A DNA stretch of 64,000 bases from Hydrogenophaga crocea (GTDB taxonomy: Bacteria > Pseudomonadota > Gammaproteobacteria > Burkholderiales > Burkholderiaceae_C): assembly GCF_011388215.1 (NCBI RefSeq), contig NZ_CP049989.1, positions 992,001 through 1,056,000 on the forward strand. The letters run 5' to 3'. Shown piece after piece: positions 54,098-63,448 of this stretch; within the stretch, counting starts at the first letter, position 1; the number at the start of each line of letters is the position of its first letter. The translations under genes and the position numbers were made by a program. The notes under the pieces were generated by a model that searched no databases, had not been told where the DNA came from, and saw only the letters and a program-made list of their open reading frames with translations.

Positions 54098-55210
54098 TCA
54101 GACAAGGGCCTCTTCCGCGACGAAGCGCGCGCGCTCGCCGGGCGTCAGGCGCGCGAGCGCTTTCTCTCGGAGCACCGCGGGCAGCAGGGCCAGCACGGCG
54201 TCTGCGTGTGCGGGCTTGCCCTGGGGCACCAGCGAGGCCAGGTGCTGCAGCAGCCGCACCGCCGCGTCTTCCACGCCCAAGGCCTGTTCGTCCGTCAGGA
54301 ACACGTGCTTGGAGGCGAGCTCCATGCTGAACGTGACCAGTTTCTTGTGGTGCATGGCCATCCGATCGCTTCTGGGCAGGCGGTCTTCACCGTCGCTGCC
54401 CACCACCATGTGGCTCAGGTGCAGCAGGAGCTGGGTGTCCGACGCGGTCCACATCGTGTCGTCGCGCAGCAGGTGATCGATCAGGGGCGTGATGGTTCGC
54501 TGCGCACCCTCGTGGGCGTTCAGGAAGTCGATCGCGCGTTGCAGGTGCGCCAGCAAGGGAGCGAGTTCGGGGTGCTTTTGCGTGAGGTACTGGAGTTCGG
54601 CCAGGTTGAGCAGGCTGTTCTTGTCGTTGTAACTGGCCGTGGCCAGCACGCAGGCTTCGACGAGCATGCGCGCGCGATCGCGGGGCGGCATCGCGCCAGC
54701 GCAGCGTTCCTGAATGCCCTCGAGCACATCGAACACGCCGGGCGTGTCGAGCAGGCGTCGCCAGGCCACCGTCCAGGTCACCAGGGGCAACTGGGCGGCA
54801 TCCAGCAGGGCATGGGGCGATGTGCCGAACTGCACCATGGTCTCGTGGGTGAGCAGCACACCCAGCACCTGTCGGGCGTCGTTGGTGTCAATGCTGTCGA
54901 ACAGGCGCATGGTCAGCACCTCGGCGCACCATTGCCGGGTGCGCGCATCCTGCGGTTCTTTGTCGGGGGACGAGGGGCGCGCGAGCAGGTTGTTGAAGAT
55001 GCCCGACAGGCGCGTCATCGCGTCAACGTTGCGGGCGTTGAAAGGCCGGGGGAGCACCATCGGCAGGCGCTCTGCGTCGCGCAGCCAGAGCAGGGTTTCA
55101 TGGAGTGCTTCGGGGGCCTTGCCCATCAACGCGGTTTCGTCGTCGCGGCGAGCGGTGGCCAGGGCATGGGCCAGGTCAAGGTTCAGGACGAAGCGGGATT
55201 GGGGTCGCAT
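54098..55210 (-). CDS. Helical protein of unknown function (paralogue 1)
   Basis: 370 residues from ATG 55210; a longer reading starts at 55297. No known domain, signal or membrane helix. It is predicted almost entirely alpha-helical with Leu-rich amphipathic stretches (PLVTWTVAWRRLLDTPGVFDVL, LLNLAELQYLTQKHPELAPLL). It is a clear paralogue of the next gene: both share TW/AWTIAWRRLL, the LLDHLL-W-ASDTLLLLHLSH region and the ending ALLP-LR-ALARL-ERRF. The start was placed where the paralogues both begin MRP/MRA. Less GC-biased than neighbours. Function unknown. Confidence 0.68.
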   Translation of the reverse strand: MRPQSRFVLNLDLAHALATARRDDETALMGKAPEALHETLLWLRDAERLPMVLPRPFNARNVDAMTRLSGIFNNLLARPSSPDKEPQDARTRQWCAEVLTMRLFDSIDTNDARQVLGVLLTHETMVQFGTSPHALLDAAQLPLVTWTVAWRRLLDTPGVFDVLEGIQERCAGAMPPRDRARMLVEACVLATASYNDKNSLLNLAELQYLTQKHPELAPLLAHLQRAIDFLNAHEGAQRTITPLIDHLLRDDTMWTASDTQLLLHLSHMVVGSDGEDRLPRSDRMAMHHKKLVTFSMELASKHVFLTDEQALGVEDAAVRLLQHLASLVPQGKPAHADAVLALLPAVLREKALARLTPGERARFVAEEALV

Positions 55211-55336
55211 GGGGTGAAAAGCCCGGAGGGCGCAATGGAAAGAGCGGCTGTGTCGGCCCGACAAACACCGCGGTTCCTGGCCGGTTTCAGTCTTCACAGC
55301 TTTTTCATGGCGCTGGCCCCGCGCCGCGCGGCCGGG

Positions 55337-56518
55337 TCAGACGCCGGCGTCGCACGGGTCATACGGCAAGAAGCGCTTGCGCTCGCACTCGCTCAGGCGC
55401 GCCAGCGCCGCCTGGCGCAGCGCGTGCGGCAGCAGCCCCACCACCAGTGGCGCCTCTGCGGGCTGGCCATCGGGCACCAGCGAGGCCAGGTGCCGCAGCA
55501 GCGCCACCGCGGCGGTTTGCACGCGCGCGGCCTGGTCGGTGCGCAGCTGCAGGCCCTGGTCCGCGAAGCCCAGTGCGAAGCCGTGGAGCGATTGAAAGTG
55601 CATCGCCAGGCCGTCCTCGCCCCCGAGCGTGGCGCAGTCGGCCGGTACCAGGGGCGTGGTCAGGTGCGCCAGGTGCAGCAGCAGCAGGGTGTCGGCCGCG
55701 GTCCACAGCCGCTCTTCGTGCAGCAGGTGGTCGAGCAGCGCGTCCACCTGCGTGCCGGCATCGCTTTCGCTCTGCAGAAAAGCCACGGCCGCCTGGGTGT
55801 GGCGCAGCAACGGCCGCAGCGCGGGCTGGCGCTCGGCATCGTCGGCGAGCCGTGCCAGGGTAACGCGCTGGCGCTCATGCAGGTGCAGCGTGCAGACCAG
55901 CACAGCTTCTTCGGACAGCATGTGCGCGCGCTCGGCGCAGGGCAGCGAGGCCGCATGGGTCTGCGCCTGCAGCAGCACGTCGTACAGCGGCGAACTGCCC
56001 AGCAGACGGCGCCAGGCGATGGTCCAGGCGCAGAGGGCCAGCGCAGGGATGTCGGCGAGCGTGGGGCGCTCGGGCTCGGGGTGCGCCAGTGCCTTGTGGT
56101 TCAGCAGATCGTGCAGCACGCGCTTGGCCTGCCGCGGGGCCATGCTCTCGAACAGGCGCATGCACAGCGCCAGCGTGCGCAGCCGCCGCGTGTGGTCGTT
56201 CCCCAAGGGCGGCTCGCTGGCCGCCTCGCGGCCCAGCAGCGCCACGAAGCGGCGCGCCAGCGCCTCCAGCACCGGCGCCCCGGCCCGCAAGGGCAGGCGC
56301 TGCGAGTCGAAAGACCAGCGCAGCGCCTCGAGGTAGGGCGCAGCGGCCCGTTGGCCGCGCTTGTCGACCAGGGCGATGGGCAGGTACCCGTCGCGCGCCA
56401 TGGCCTGGAGCTGCTTTTCCTTGTGGGGCGCCAGCACCTCGCTCAAGGGGTACTGGCTGGCGGCCGCCACGTCGGCCAGGTTGTTCTGCCAGATGTATCG
56501 GAGGCTGGGGGCTCGCAT
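55337..56518 (-). CDS. Helical protein of unknown function (paralogue 2)
   Basis: 393 residues from ATG 56518, chosen by comparison with paralogue 1 (MRAPSLRYIW versus MRPQSRFVLN); a reading from 56665 adds an unsupported Pro-rich leader. All-helical, soluble, no recognised motif. Conserved blocks with its neighbour: LALCAWTIAWRRLLGSSPLYDVL, TAADTLLLLHLAHL, AVALLRHLASLVPDGQPAEAP, LLPHALRQAALARLSECERKRFL. It lies 126 bp upstream of the paralogue on the same strand, a tandem duplication. An alpha-helical effector or regulatory role is possible but unproven. Confidence 0.68.
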   Translation of the reverse strand: MRAPSLRYIWQNNLADVAAASQYPLSEVLAPHKEKQLQAMARDGYLPIALVDKRGQRAAAPYLEALRWSFDSQRLPLRAGAPVLEALARRFVALLGREAASEPPLGNDHTRRLRTLALCMRLFESMAPRQAKRVLHDLLNHKALAHPEPERPTLADIPALALCAWTIAWRRLLGSSPLYDVLLQAQTHAASLPCAERAHMLSEEAVLVCTLHLHERQRVTLARLADDAERQPALRPLLRHTQAAVAFLQSESDAGTQVDALLDHLLHEERLWTAADTLLLLHLAHLTTPLVPADCATLGGEDGLAMHFQSLHGFALGFADQGLQLRTDQAARVQTAAVALLRHLASLVPDGQPAEAPLVVGLLPHALRQAALARLSECERKRFLPYDPCDAGV

Positions 56519-56678
56519 GGCGCTGCAGGGTAGACGTAAGGGGTAGGGGGTATCGTTGCCGAGGGCCGTGGGTAGGGCCGGCGGCCGCGCCGGTTCCCGC
56601 GCCACGCCCGTCTTCATGCCTTGTTCATCGGGAAAGCCCCGCTGCCGCGCCCCTTGAACGCTCACTTACGATGCCCTC

Positions 56679-58319
56679 ATGAACATCTACGACCAGCACC
56701 TGGACCCCACCCCGGCCAACCACGTGGCCCTGTCGCCCGTGAGCTTCGTGGAGCGCACCGCCGAGGTCTTCGGCGACATGCCCGCCACCGTGCACGGCGC
56801 ACGCCGCTATACCTGGGCGCAGGTGCGCGAGCGCTCGGCGCGGCTGGCCGCGGCGCTGCGCGCGCTCGGCATCGGCCACGGCGACACGGTGAGCACCCTG
56901 CTGCCGAACACGCCCGAAATGGTCGAGGCCCATTACGCCGTTCCCGCGCTGGGCGCGGTCATCAACACGCTCAACACCCGGCTCGACGCGCCGCTGCTGG
57001 CCTGGCAGATGAACCACTGCGAGGCCAAGGTGCTGATCGCCGACCGCGAGTTCGCGCCGGTGGTGGCCAAGGCGCTGGCGGCCCTGGGCCGCGACATCGT
57101 GGTGATCGACGTGTGCGACAGCGAATACACCGGCCCCGGCGAGCGCCTGGGCGCGCACGAGTACGAGGCCCTGCTGGCCGCGCACGAACCGCTGCCGCGC
57201 CTGGACGGCCCCGCCAACGAGTGGGACGCGATCGCCGTGAGCTACACCAGCGGCACCACGGGCGACCCCAAGGGCGTGGTCACCCACCACCGCGGCGCCT
57301 ACCTGAACGCGGTGAGCAACGTGGTCACCTGGACCATGCCGCAGTTTCCGCGCTACCTCTGGACGCTGCCCATGTTCCATTGCAACGGCTGGTGCTTTCC
57401 GTGGACGGTGGCGCTGCAGGCCGGCGTGCACGTGTGCCTGCGCCGCGTGGAGCCGCAGGCCATCCTCGCGGCCATGCGCGATCACGGCGTGAACCACTAC
57501 TGCGCCGCGCCCATCGTGCACAACGGCATCATCTCGGCGGTGGCCGAGAACCCGGCGCTCAAGGACGGCATCGGCGCGGTGCGCGGCATGGTGGCCGGTG
57601 CGGCGCCGCCCGCGGCCATGATCGAAGGCATGGCGCGCATGGGCTTTCAGATCACCCACGTGTACGGCCTCACCGAGGTCTACGGCCCCGCGTCGGTGGC
57701 GGTGGCGCGGCCGAGCTGGGCCGAGGCCGAGCTGGGCGAGCAGGTGCGCCTGAACGGCCGCCAGGGCGTGCGCTATCCGCTGCAAGAGGGCATGACCGTG
57801 ATGGACCCCGAGACCATGACCGAGGTGCCCGCCGACGGCCAGACCATGGGCGAGATCATGTTCCGCGGCAATATCGTGATGAAGGGCTACCTCAAGAACC
57901 CGGCGTCCACCGCCAAGGCCTTCGAGGGCGGCTGGTTCCACACCGGCGACCTGGCCGTGCTCGAACCCGACCGCTACGTGAAGATCAAGGACCGCAGCAA
58001 GGACATCATCATCAGCGGCGGCGAGAACATCAGCTCCATCGAGGTGGAAGACGCGCTTTACCGCCACCCCGCGGTGCTGGCCTGCGCCGTGGTGGCGCGG
58101 CCCGACCCGAAGTGGGGCGAGAGCCCGCTGGCCTATGTGGAGCTGCGCCCTGGCGCGCAGACCACCGAGGCCGAGCTCATTGCCCATTGCCGCACGCTGC
58201 TGGCCGGCTACAAGGTGCCCAAGGCCGTGCGCTTCGAGCCCATTCCCAAGACAAGCACCGGCAAGATCCAGAAGTTCGAGCTGCGCGAACGCGCCAAGAG
58301 CTCGAGCGCCATCGAATGA
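56679..58319 (+). CDS. Acyl-CoA synthetase (AMP-forming)
   Basis: 546-residue ANL-superfamily ligase. The P-loop AMP motif is YTSGTTGDPKGVVTHH (near 188-203); HVYGLTEVYGP, WFHTGDLAVLEPD, the hinge DRSKDIIISGGENIS and the C-terminal catalytic lysine in PKTSTGKIQKFELRERA are all present. The medium/long-chain FadD-like branch fits best (LPMFHCNGWCFPW). Activates a fatty or aryl-alkanoic acid to its CoA ester. Its stop overlaps the ATG of the enoyl-CoA hydratase (ATGA), making a beta-oxidation-like pair. Confidence 0.9.
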   Translation: MNIYDQHLDPTPANHVALSPVSFVERTAEVFGDMPATVHGARRYTWAQVRERSARLAAALRALGIGHGDTVSTLLPNTPEMVEAHYAVPALGAVINTLNTRLDAPLLAWQMNHCEAKVLIADREFAPVVAKALAALGRDIVVIDVCDSEYTGPGERLGAHEYEALLAAHEPLPRLDGPANEWDAIAVSYTSGTTGDPKGVVTHHRGAYLNAVSNVVTWTMPQFPRYLWTLPMFHCNGWCFPWTVALQAGVHVCLRRVEPQAILAAMRDHGVNHYCAAPIVHNGIISAVAENPALKDGIGAVRGMVAGAAPPAAMIEGMARMGFQITHVYGLTEVYGPASVAVARPSWAEAELGEQVRLNGRQGVRYPLQEGMTVMDPETMTEVPADGQTMGEIMFRGNIVMKGYLKNPASTAKAFEGGWFHTGDLAVLEPDRYVKIKDRSKDIIISGGENISSIEVEDALYRHPAVLACAVVARPDPKWGESPLAYVELRPGAQTTEAELIAHCRTLLAGYKVPKAVRFEPIPKTSTGKIQKFELRERAKSSSAIE

Positions 58320-59146
58320 CGCCACCCGAGGCCCCCGCCATGAACGATCGACTCGACCCCGCGCTCGCGCAGGATCCGAATGCCCCCGTGCGCTACGAGC
58401 GCGACGCGCGCGGCGTGGTCACCCTCACGCTCAACCGCCCGCAGGCCTTCAACGCACTGAGCGAAGCCATGCTGGCCGCGCTGCAGGCCGCGGTGGAGCG
58501 TGTGGCCGCCGACGAAGGCGCGCGCGTGGTGGTGCTGGCCGCCGAAGGCAAGGCCTTCTGCGCCGGCCACGACCTCAAGGAAATGCGCGCCGAGCCCTCG
58601 CTCGACTACTACAACCGCCTGTTCGCGCAGTGCGGCCGCTTCATGATGGCGCTGCAGGCCCTGCCCGTGCCCGTGATCGCGCAGGTGCAGGGCATTGCCA
58701 CCGCCGCGGGCTGCCAGCTCGTGGCCATGTGCGACCTGGCCGTGAGCGCGCGCGACGCGAAGTTTGCGGTGAGCGGCGTGAACCTGGGCCTGTTCTGCAG
58801 CACGCCCAGCGTGGCGCTGAGCCGCAACCTGGGCCGCAAGGCCGCCTTCGAGATGCTGGTGACGGGCGCCTTCATCAGCGCCGACGAGGCCAAGGCCCAG
58901 GGCCTGGTGAACCGCGTGGTGGACGCGGCCGACGTGCCCGCCGAGGTGGCGAAGCTGGTCGACAGCATCGTGGCCAAGCCGCGCGTGGCGATTGCCGCGG
59001 GCAAGGGGCTGTTCTACCGCCAGCTCGAAGTGGGCATGGCCGCGGCCTACGAAGACGCCGCGCGCACCATGGCCTGCAACATGATGGACCCGAGCGCGCT
59101 CGAAGGCGTGCAGGCCTTCATCGACAAACGCCAACCCAACTGGTGA
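58316..59146 (+). CDS. Enoyl-CoA hydratase/isomerase family protein
   Basis: 276 residues (252-268 if later ATGs are used; 58316 chosen for its ATGA overlap with the ligase gene). Crotonase-fold oxyanion-hole motifs: FCAGHDLKEMRAEPS and GIATAAGCQLVAMCDLAVSA. The first catalytic Glu of hydratases is replaced in the expected segment (NLGLFCSTPSVALSRNLG), so it may be the echM/ECHDC3-like 'other' branch rather than a true hydratase. Likely acts with the adjacent ligase in side-chain or fatty-acid oxidation. Confidence 0.85.
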   Translation: MTPPEAPAMNDRLDPALAQDPNAPVRYERDARGVVTLTLNRPQAFNALSEAMLAALQAAVERVAADEGARVVVLAAEGKAFCAGHDLKEMRAEPSLDYYNRLFAQCGRFMMALQALPVPVIAQVQGIATAAGCQLVAMCDLAVSARDAKFAVSGVNLGLFCSTPSVALSRNLGRKAAFEMLVTGAFISADEAKAQGLVNRVVDAADVPAEVAKLVDSIVAKPRVAIAAGKGLFYRQLEVGMAAAYEDAARTMACNMMDPSALEGVQAFIDKRQPNW

Positions 59147-59153
59147 GCCGCGC

Positions 59154-60149
59154 ATGAAAGCCGCCTTCTACGAAAGCGTGGGCCCGGCCCGCGAGGTGCT
59201 GCGCGTGGCCGAACTGCCCATGCCCGAACCCGCCGCGGGCGAGGTGCGGGTGCGCGTGCTGTGGTCGGGCGTGAACCCGTCCGACGTGAAAAGCCGCGCC
59301 GGCCTGCGCAGCAAGACCCTGCCGTTCCCGCGCATCGTGCCGCACAGCGACGGCAGCGGCGTGATCGACGCGGTGGGCGAGGGCGTGAGCCGCACGCGCC
59401 TGGGCGAGCGCGTGTGGCTGTGGAACGCCGCCTGGGGCCGCGCGCACGGCACCGCCTGCGAATGGCTGTGCCTGCCCGAGGCCCAGGCCGTGCGCCTGCC
59501 CGAGGGCGTGAGCGGCGAGGCCGGCGCCTGCCTGGGCATTCCCGCGCTCACCGCGCTGCACGCCGTGCTCATGGACGGCGGCGTGGCCGGCAAGACCGTG
59601 CTCGTGACCGGCGGCGCGGGCGCGGTGGGCCACTACGCGGTGCAGATGGCGAGCCAGCTCGGCGCGGCCCGCGTGATCACCACCGTGAGCAGCGACACCA
59701 AAGCCCGCGTGGCGCGCGAGGCCGGCGCCGACGACGTGGTGAACTACAAGACCGAAGCCCTGGTGCAGCGCGTGGCCGAGCTCACGCAAGGGCAGGGCGT
59801 GGACCGCATCATCGAGCTCGACATGGCCGCCAACGCCGCGGCCAACCTGGAGATGCTCAAGCCCAACGCCGAGTGCGTGGTGTACGGCAGCGGCGCCTCG
59901 CCCATGGCCTTGCCCTTCTACCCGCTGATCGTGAAGAACCTGCAGCTCAAGTTCTTCATGGTCTACCACCTCACCGCGGCCGACCGCGCCCGCGCCACCG
60001 CCACGCTCACGCGCCTGCTCGAACGCGGCGCGTTGCAGCACCTGATCGACCAGCGCCTGCCCCTGGACCAGATTGCCGCCGCGCACGAGCGCGTGGAAAG
60101 CGGCCAGGCCCTGGGCAACGTGGTGCTACAGGTGGGCCCGGCCAGCTGA
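59154..60149 (+). CDS. NADPH:quinone reductase-like (zinc-free MDR)
   Basis: 331 residues of the medium-chain dehydrogenase/quinone oxidoreductase family: N-terminal GroES-like domain (VLWSGVNPSDVKSRAGL near 40), cofactor motif VLVTGGAGAVGHYAVQMASQLGA (near 143-165), no structural-zinc cysteine lobe. Reduces quinones or enoyl compounds with NADPH. Starts 8 bp after the hydratase and precedes a CoA-binding protein, so it belongs to the acyl-CoA operon. Confidence 0.88.
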   Translation: MKAAFYESVGPAREVLRVAELPMPEPAAGEVRVRVLWSGVNPSDVKSRAGLRSKTLPFPRIVPHSDGSGVIDAVGEGVSRTRLGERVWLWNAAWGRAHGTACEWLCLPEAQAVRLPEGVSGEAGACLGIPALTALHAVLMDGGVAGKTVLVTGGAGAVGHYAVQMASQLGAARVITTVSSDTKARVAREAGADDVVNYKTEALVQRVAELTQGQGVDRIIELDMAANAAANLEMLKPNAECVVYGSGASPMALPFYPLIVKNLQLKFFMVYHLTAADRARATATLTRLLERGALQHLIDQRLPLDQIAAAHERVESGQALGNVVLQVGPAS

Positions 60150-60162
60150 ACCCGCACCCGAC

Positions 60163-60624
60163 ATGCAAGACGACATCCCCACCCTGCGGCGCGTGCTCAA
60201 GGACTGCCGCACCATCGCCGTGGTCGGCCTCTCGGCCGAGTGGCACCGGCCCAGCTACTTCGCGGCCAAGTACATGCAAGAACACGGCTACCGCATCGTG
60301 CCGGTGAACCCCAGGTACCCCGAGATCCTGGGCGAAACCAGCTACGCCCGGCTCGAAGACATTCCCTTCCCCGTGGACATGGTCGACGTGTTCCGCAAGG
60401 AGGCCGACATTCCCCCCATCGCGCAGAGCGCCGTGGCCATTGGCGCCAAATGCCTGTGGCAGCAACTGGGCCTGCGCAGCGCAGAGGCCGACCGCATCGC
60501 CACCGCCGCCGGGCTCGACAGTGTGTGGGACCGCTGCGTGAAGATCGAACACGCGCGCCTGTTCGGCGGCCTGCATTGGGCGGGCGTGAACACCAAGGTC
60601 ATCTCGGCCAAGCGGCCTCAATAA
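60163..60624 (+). CDS. CoA-binding domain protein (YccU-like)
   Basis: 153 residues, a single CoA_binding_2 Rossmann domain: IAVVGLSAEWHRPSYFAAKYM near the start, VNPRYPEILGETSYARLEDIP and DVFRKEADIP. These small proteins bind CoA, often as redox sensors through CoA-thiolation. Follows the quinone reductase by 13 bp and precedes metY by 18 bp. ATG 60163. Confidence 0.85.
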   Translation: MQDDIPTLRRVLKDCRTIAVVGLSAEWHRPSYFAAKYMQEHGYRIVPVNPRYPEILGETSYARLEDIPFPVDMVDVFRKEADIPPIAQSAVAIGAKCLWQQLGLRSAEADRIATAAGLDSVWDRCVKIEHARLFGGLHWAGVNTKVISAKRPQ

Positions 60625-60642
60625 GCCCTGAACCAGCAAGCC

Positions 60643-61920
60643 ATGGCCGACCGTCAATTCCGCCCCGAAACCCTGGCCATCCACGCCGGGCAGATCCCCG
60701 ACAGCAGCACCGGCTCGCGCGCGCTGCCCATCTACCAGACCACCAGCTTTGTGTTCGACAGCGCCGAGCACGCGGCCAGCCTGTTCAACCTGCAGACCTT
60801 CGGCAACGTGTATTCGCGCCTGAGCAACCCCACGGTGTGCGCGCTCGAAGAGCGCGTGGCCGCGCTCGAAGGCGCGCGCGCCGCCGTGGCCTGCGCCAGC
60901 GGCATGGCCGCTGAAACCCTGGCCCTCACCACCTTGCTGCAGGCCGGCGACCACGTGGTGGCCGCGGGCGCGCTCTACGGCGGCAGCGTGACCATGCTGG
61001 CCGTGAACCTGCGCAAGTTCGGCATCGAAACCACCTTTGTGGACGCCACGAAGCCCGAGGCCTTTGCCGCCGCCATGCGCCCCAACACGCGCGCGGTGTA
61101 CGCCGAAACCCTGGGCAACCCCAGCATGGTGGTGCTCGACATCCGGGCCATTGCCGACGTGGCCCACGCCCACGGCGTGCCCCTGATCGTGGACAACACC
61201 GTGCCCAGCCCCGCGCTGTGCAACCCCGTGGCCTTCGGGGCCGACATCGTCATCCACAGCGCCACCAAGTACCTCGCGGGCCACGGCACCACGCTGGGCG
61301 GCGTGGTGGTGGAGGCCGGCACGTTCCCCTGGGACAACGGCAAGTTCCCCGGCATGACCGAGCCCAGCCCCGGCTACCACGGCGTGAAGTTTTACGAGAC
61401 GTTCGGCAACTTCGGCTTCAGCATGCGCTGCCGCATGGAAGGCCTGCGCGTGTTCGGCGCATCGCTGGCGCCCACCAGCGCCTGGCAGATATTGCAGGGC
61501 GTGGAGACCCTGCCCCTGCGCATGGAGCGCCACTGCAGCAACACCCTGGCCCTGGCCCAGTTCCTGAAAGACCACCCGCGCGTGAGCTGGGTGAACTACC
61601 CCGGCCTGCAAGACCACCCGCAACACGCGCTCATGCAGCGCCAGATGCGCGGCGCCTCGGGCCTGCTGGCCTTTGGCGTGAAGGGCGGGGCCGAGGCGGG
61701 CGTGCGCTTCATTGAAGGCGCGCAGTTCATGAGCCACCTGGTGAACATCGGCGACACCAAGACCCTGATCAGCCACCCCGCGAGCACCACCCACCGCCAG
61801 CTCGACGAAGCCCAGCAACGCGCGGCCGGCGTGCTGCCCGACATGGTCCGCATCTCGGTGGGGCTGGAGCACATCGACGACATCCTGTGGGACGTGGACC
61901 AGGCGCTCACGCGCGCCTGA
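60643..61920 (+). CDS. metY: O-acetylhomoserine sulfhydrylase
   Basis: 425-residue Cys/Met-metabolism PLP enzyme: PLP-phosphate loop RLSNPTVCALEERVAALEGA, the PLP-ring region YAETLGNPSMVVLDI, the Schiff-base lysine in DIVIHSATKYLAGHGTTLGG and the C-terminal LISHPASTTHRQL. Converts O-acetylhomoserine plus sulfide to homocysteine, or performs the related O-succinylhomoserine reaction. ATG 60643. Length and motifs favour MetY over cystathionine gamma-synthase. Confidence 0.9.
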   Translation: MADRQFRPETLAIHAGQIPDSSTGSRALPIYQTTSFVFDSAEHAASLFNLQTFGNVYSRLSNPTVCALEERVAALEGARAAVACASGMAAETLALTTLLQAGDHVVAAGALYGGSVTMLAVNLRKFGIETTFVDATKPEAFAAAMRPNTRAVYAETLGNPSMVVLDIRAIADVAHAHGVPLIVDNTVPSPALCNPVAFGADIVIHSATKYLAGHGTTLGGVVVEAGTFPWDNGKFPGMTEPSPGYHGVKFYETFGNFGFSMRCRMEGLRVFGASLAPTSAWQILQGVETLPLRMERHCSNTLALAQFLKDHPRVSWVNYPGLQDHPQHALMQRQMRGASGLLAFGVKGGAEAGVRFIEGAQFMSHLVNIGDTKTLISHPASTTHRQLDEAQQRAAGVLPDMVRISVGLEHIDDILWDVDQALTRA

Positions 61921-61935
61921 CCCGGGAGCCAGGCC

Positions 61936-62574
61936 ATGCCGGGCAGCGCGAAGATGATCACGAACGTGGACGACTTCTTCGCCCAGGGCTGCGGCCGCTG
62001 CGAGCGCTTTGCCACCGCCGATTGTTCAGCGCGGCGCTGGGCCGAAGGCCTGCTGGCGCTGCGCCGCATCTGCCGCCACGCCGGCCTCACCGAAACCGCG
62101 AAATGGGGCCACCCCTGCTACATGCACGCGGGCCGCAACATCGCGCTCATTGGCGCCCTGCGCGGTGATTTCAGGCTGGTGTTCTTCAACGCCGCGCTCA
62201 TGCAAGACCCCGAAGGCGTGCTGCAGCGCCTGGGCGCCAACACGCGCCACGCCGACATGCTGCCGTTCACCGATGCCGCGCAAGTGGCCGAACGCGAGGC
62301 CGTGATCAGCGCCTACCTGCGCGAAGCCATGGGCTACGCCGAGGCGGGCCTGCTGCCGCCCAAGGAGGTGCATGCCATCGAACTGCCCCCCGAACTCGTG
62401 GACGCGCTCGACGCCGACCCCGAACTGGCCGAAGCTTTTCACCGCCTCACGCCGGGCAGGCAGCGCAGCTACGTGATCCACCTGGGCTCGGCCAAGACAT
62501 CGACCACGCGGGTGGCGCGGATTGAGCGGATGCGGGGGAGGGTGTTGGAGGGGAAGGGGGTGAATGAGAGGTGA
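61936..62574 (+). CDS. YdeI/OmpD-associated family protein
   Basis: 212 residues: KWGHPCYMHAGRNIALIGAL (near 55-75) and FFNAALMQDPEGVLQ characterise the first YdeI-like domain; ELVDALDADPELAEAFHRLTPGRQRSYVIHLGSAKTSTTRVARIERM is the second, bacteriocin-protection-like domain. Role in bacteria unknown; YdeI in Escherichia coli affects peptide resistance. Starts 15 bp after metY. The 3' end of the gene enters the region where base composition starts to fall. Confidence 0.82.
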   Translation: MPGSAKMITNVDDFFAQGCGRCERFATADCSARRWAEGLLALRRICRHAGLTETAKWGHPCYMHAGRNIALIGALRGDFRLVFFNAALMQDPEGVLQRLGANTRHADMLPFTDAAQVAEREAVISAYLREAMGYAEAGLLPPKEVHAIELPPELVDALDADPELAEAFHRLTPGRQRSYVIHLGSAKTSTTRVARIERMRGRVLEGKGVNER

Positions 62575-62777
62575 GGGGGATGGGGGCTAGGTCAGGGCTT
62601 TCGATTACGGTGCTTGATAGGCGGCTACAGACTGAAGTCGGACGCTGGTCAACGACGGCTTTGTTGCCTCCGAGTGCGACGCGGATCCTGTGGCCGCGGC
62701 AGTTTCAGCCGTCTCTTTGGAGCAGCGCCCGCCCTTGCCGAGGCATCGGCGAAAATGAACAAACAACAAGGGGAGCT

Positions 62778-63446
62778 ATGGAGAACAAGATTCCATTCAC
62801 CAGCTACGACTTTTGGGCGTACCTGTCGGCAGGCTTCCTGTTCCTGTTCATCGCTGACCTAGTGGCCGGCACAGGACTGCTCGCTCGCGACAGCTGGACC
62901 GTCGTGCAAGGCGTGGTGGCCGTGTCGGCCGCGTATGCAGTGGGCCAGCTCGTCGCAAGTCTGTCCTCCTTGGTGTTCGAGCGCCTCCTTGTTGGCAAGC
63001 TGCTCGGCTATCCGCGGAACGTGTTGTTCGGCCAACCAAGGGCATGGGCGTGGGTGCGGCAGCTAATGCCCGGTTACTTCTCGGCTCTCCCTGATCAGAC
63101 ACGGAAAGCAGCACTCGATAGGGGCAAGGCAACCGGCATTACGAGCCCCGGTGAGGGCTTGTTCTGGGCAGCGTTCGCCAATGCTCGTGCAACGCCTGTC
63201 GTTATGAGCCGCCTCGACAACTTTCTAAACCTCTACGGTTTCTGCCGAAACACTGCTCTCGTCGCCTTCGTGGACGCAGGGCTACTCTATTGGTCATACC
63301 GCTGGGGCAACGGACCTGACGAGCGGTTGTATTGGTCGTTGGCCGCCACCGCCGTCGGCGTCGGCATGACGTTCCGCTACCTGAAGTTCTACAGGCACTA
63401 CGCGGTGGAAGTGTTCACGTCCTTTGCTCACAGCAAGGAGAGCTGA
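62778..63446 (+). CDS. Membrane protein at start of low-GC segment
   Basis: 222 residues, not recognised. Two N-terminal helices (FWAYLSAGFLFLFIADLVAG at about 12-31; WTVVQGVVAVSAAYAVGQL at about 40-58), a polar middle (60-160) and two C-terminal helices (TALVAFVDAGLLYWSY and YWSLAATAVGVGMTF). GGGGAG precedes the ATG. Codon use and about 52-55% GC differ sharply from the rest of the window. It is 2 bp from the metallo-beta-lactamase-fold gene, so the two are an operon; membrane-protein/nuclease or hydrolase pairs of this kind occur in anti-phage modules, which is inference. Confidence 0.65.
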   Translation: MENKIPFTSYDFWAYLSAGFLFLFIADLVAGTGLLARDSWTVVQGVVAVSAAYAVGQLVASLSSLVFERLLVGKLLGYPRNVLFGQPRAWAWVRQLMPGYFSALPDQTRKAALDRGKATGITSPGEGLFWAAFANARATPVVMSRLDNFLNLYGFCRNTALVAFVDAGLLYWSYRWGNGPDERLYWSLAATAVGVGMTFRYLKFYRHYAVEVFTSFAHSKES

Positions 63447-63448
63447 TA

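Noticed and set aside
55272..56598. hrp boxes before the two helical paralogues
   Set aside because: GGAACC is present in both upstream regions, but the CAC element is 19-22 bases away instead of 15-17, and GGAACC alone is expected many times by chance in 64 kb.
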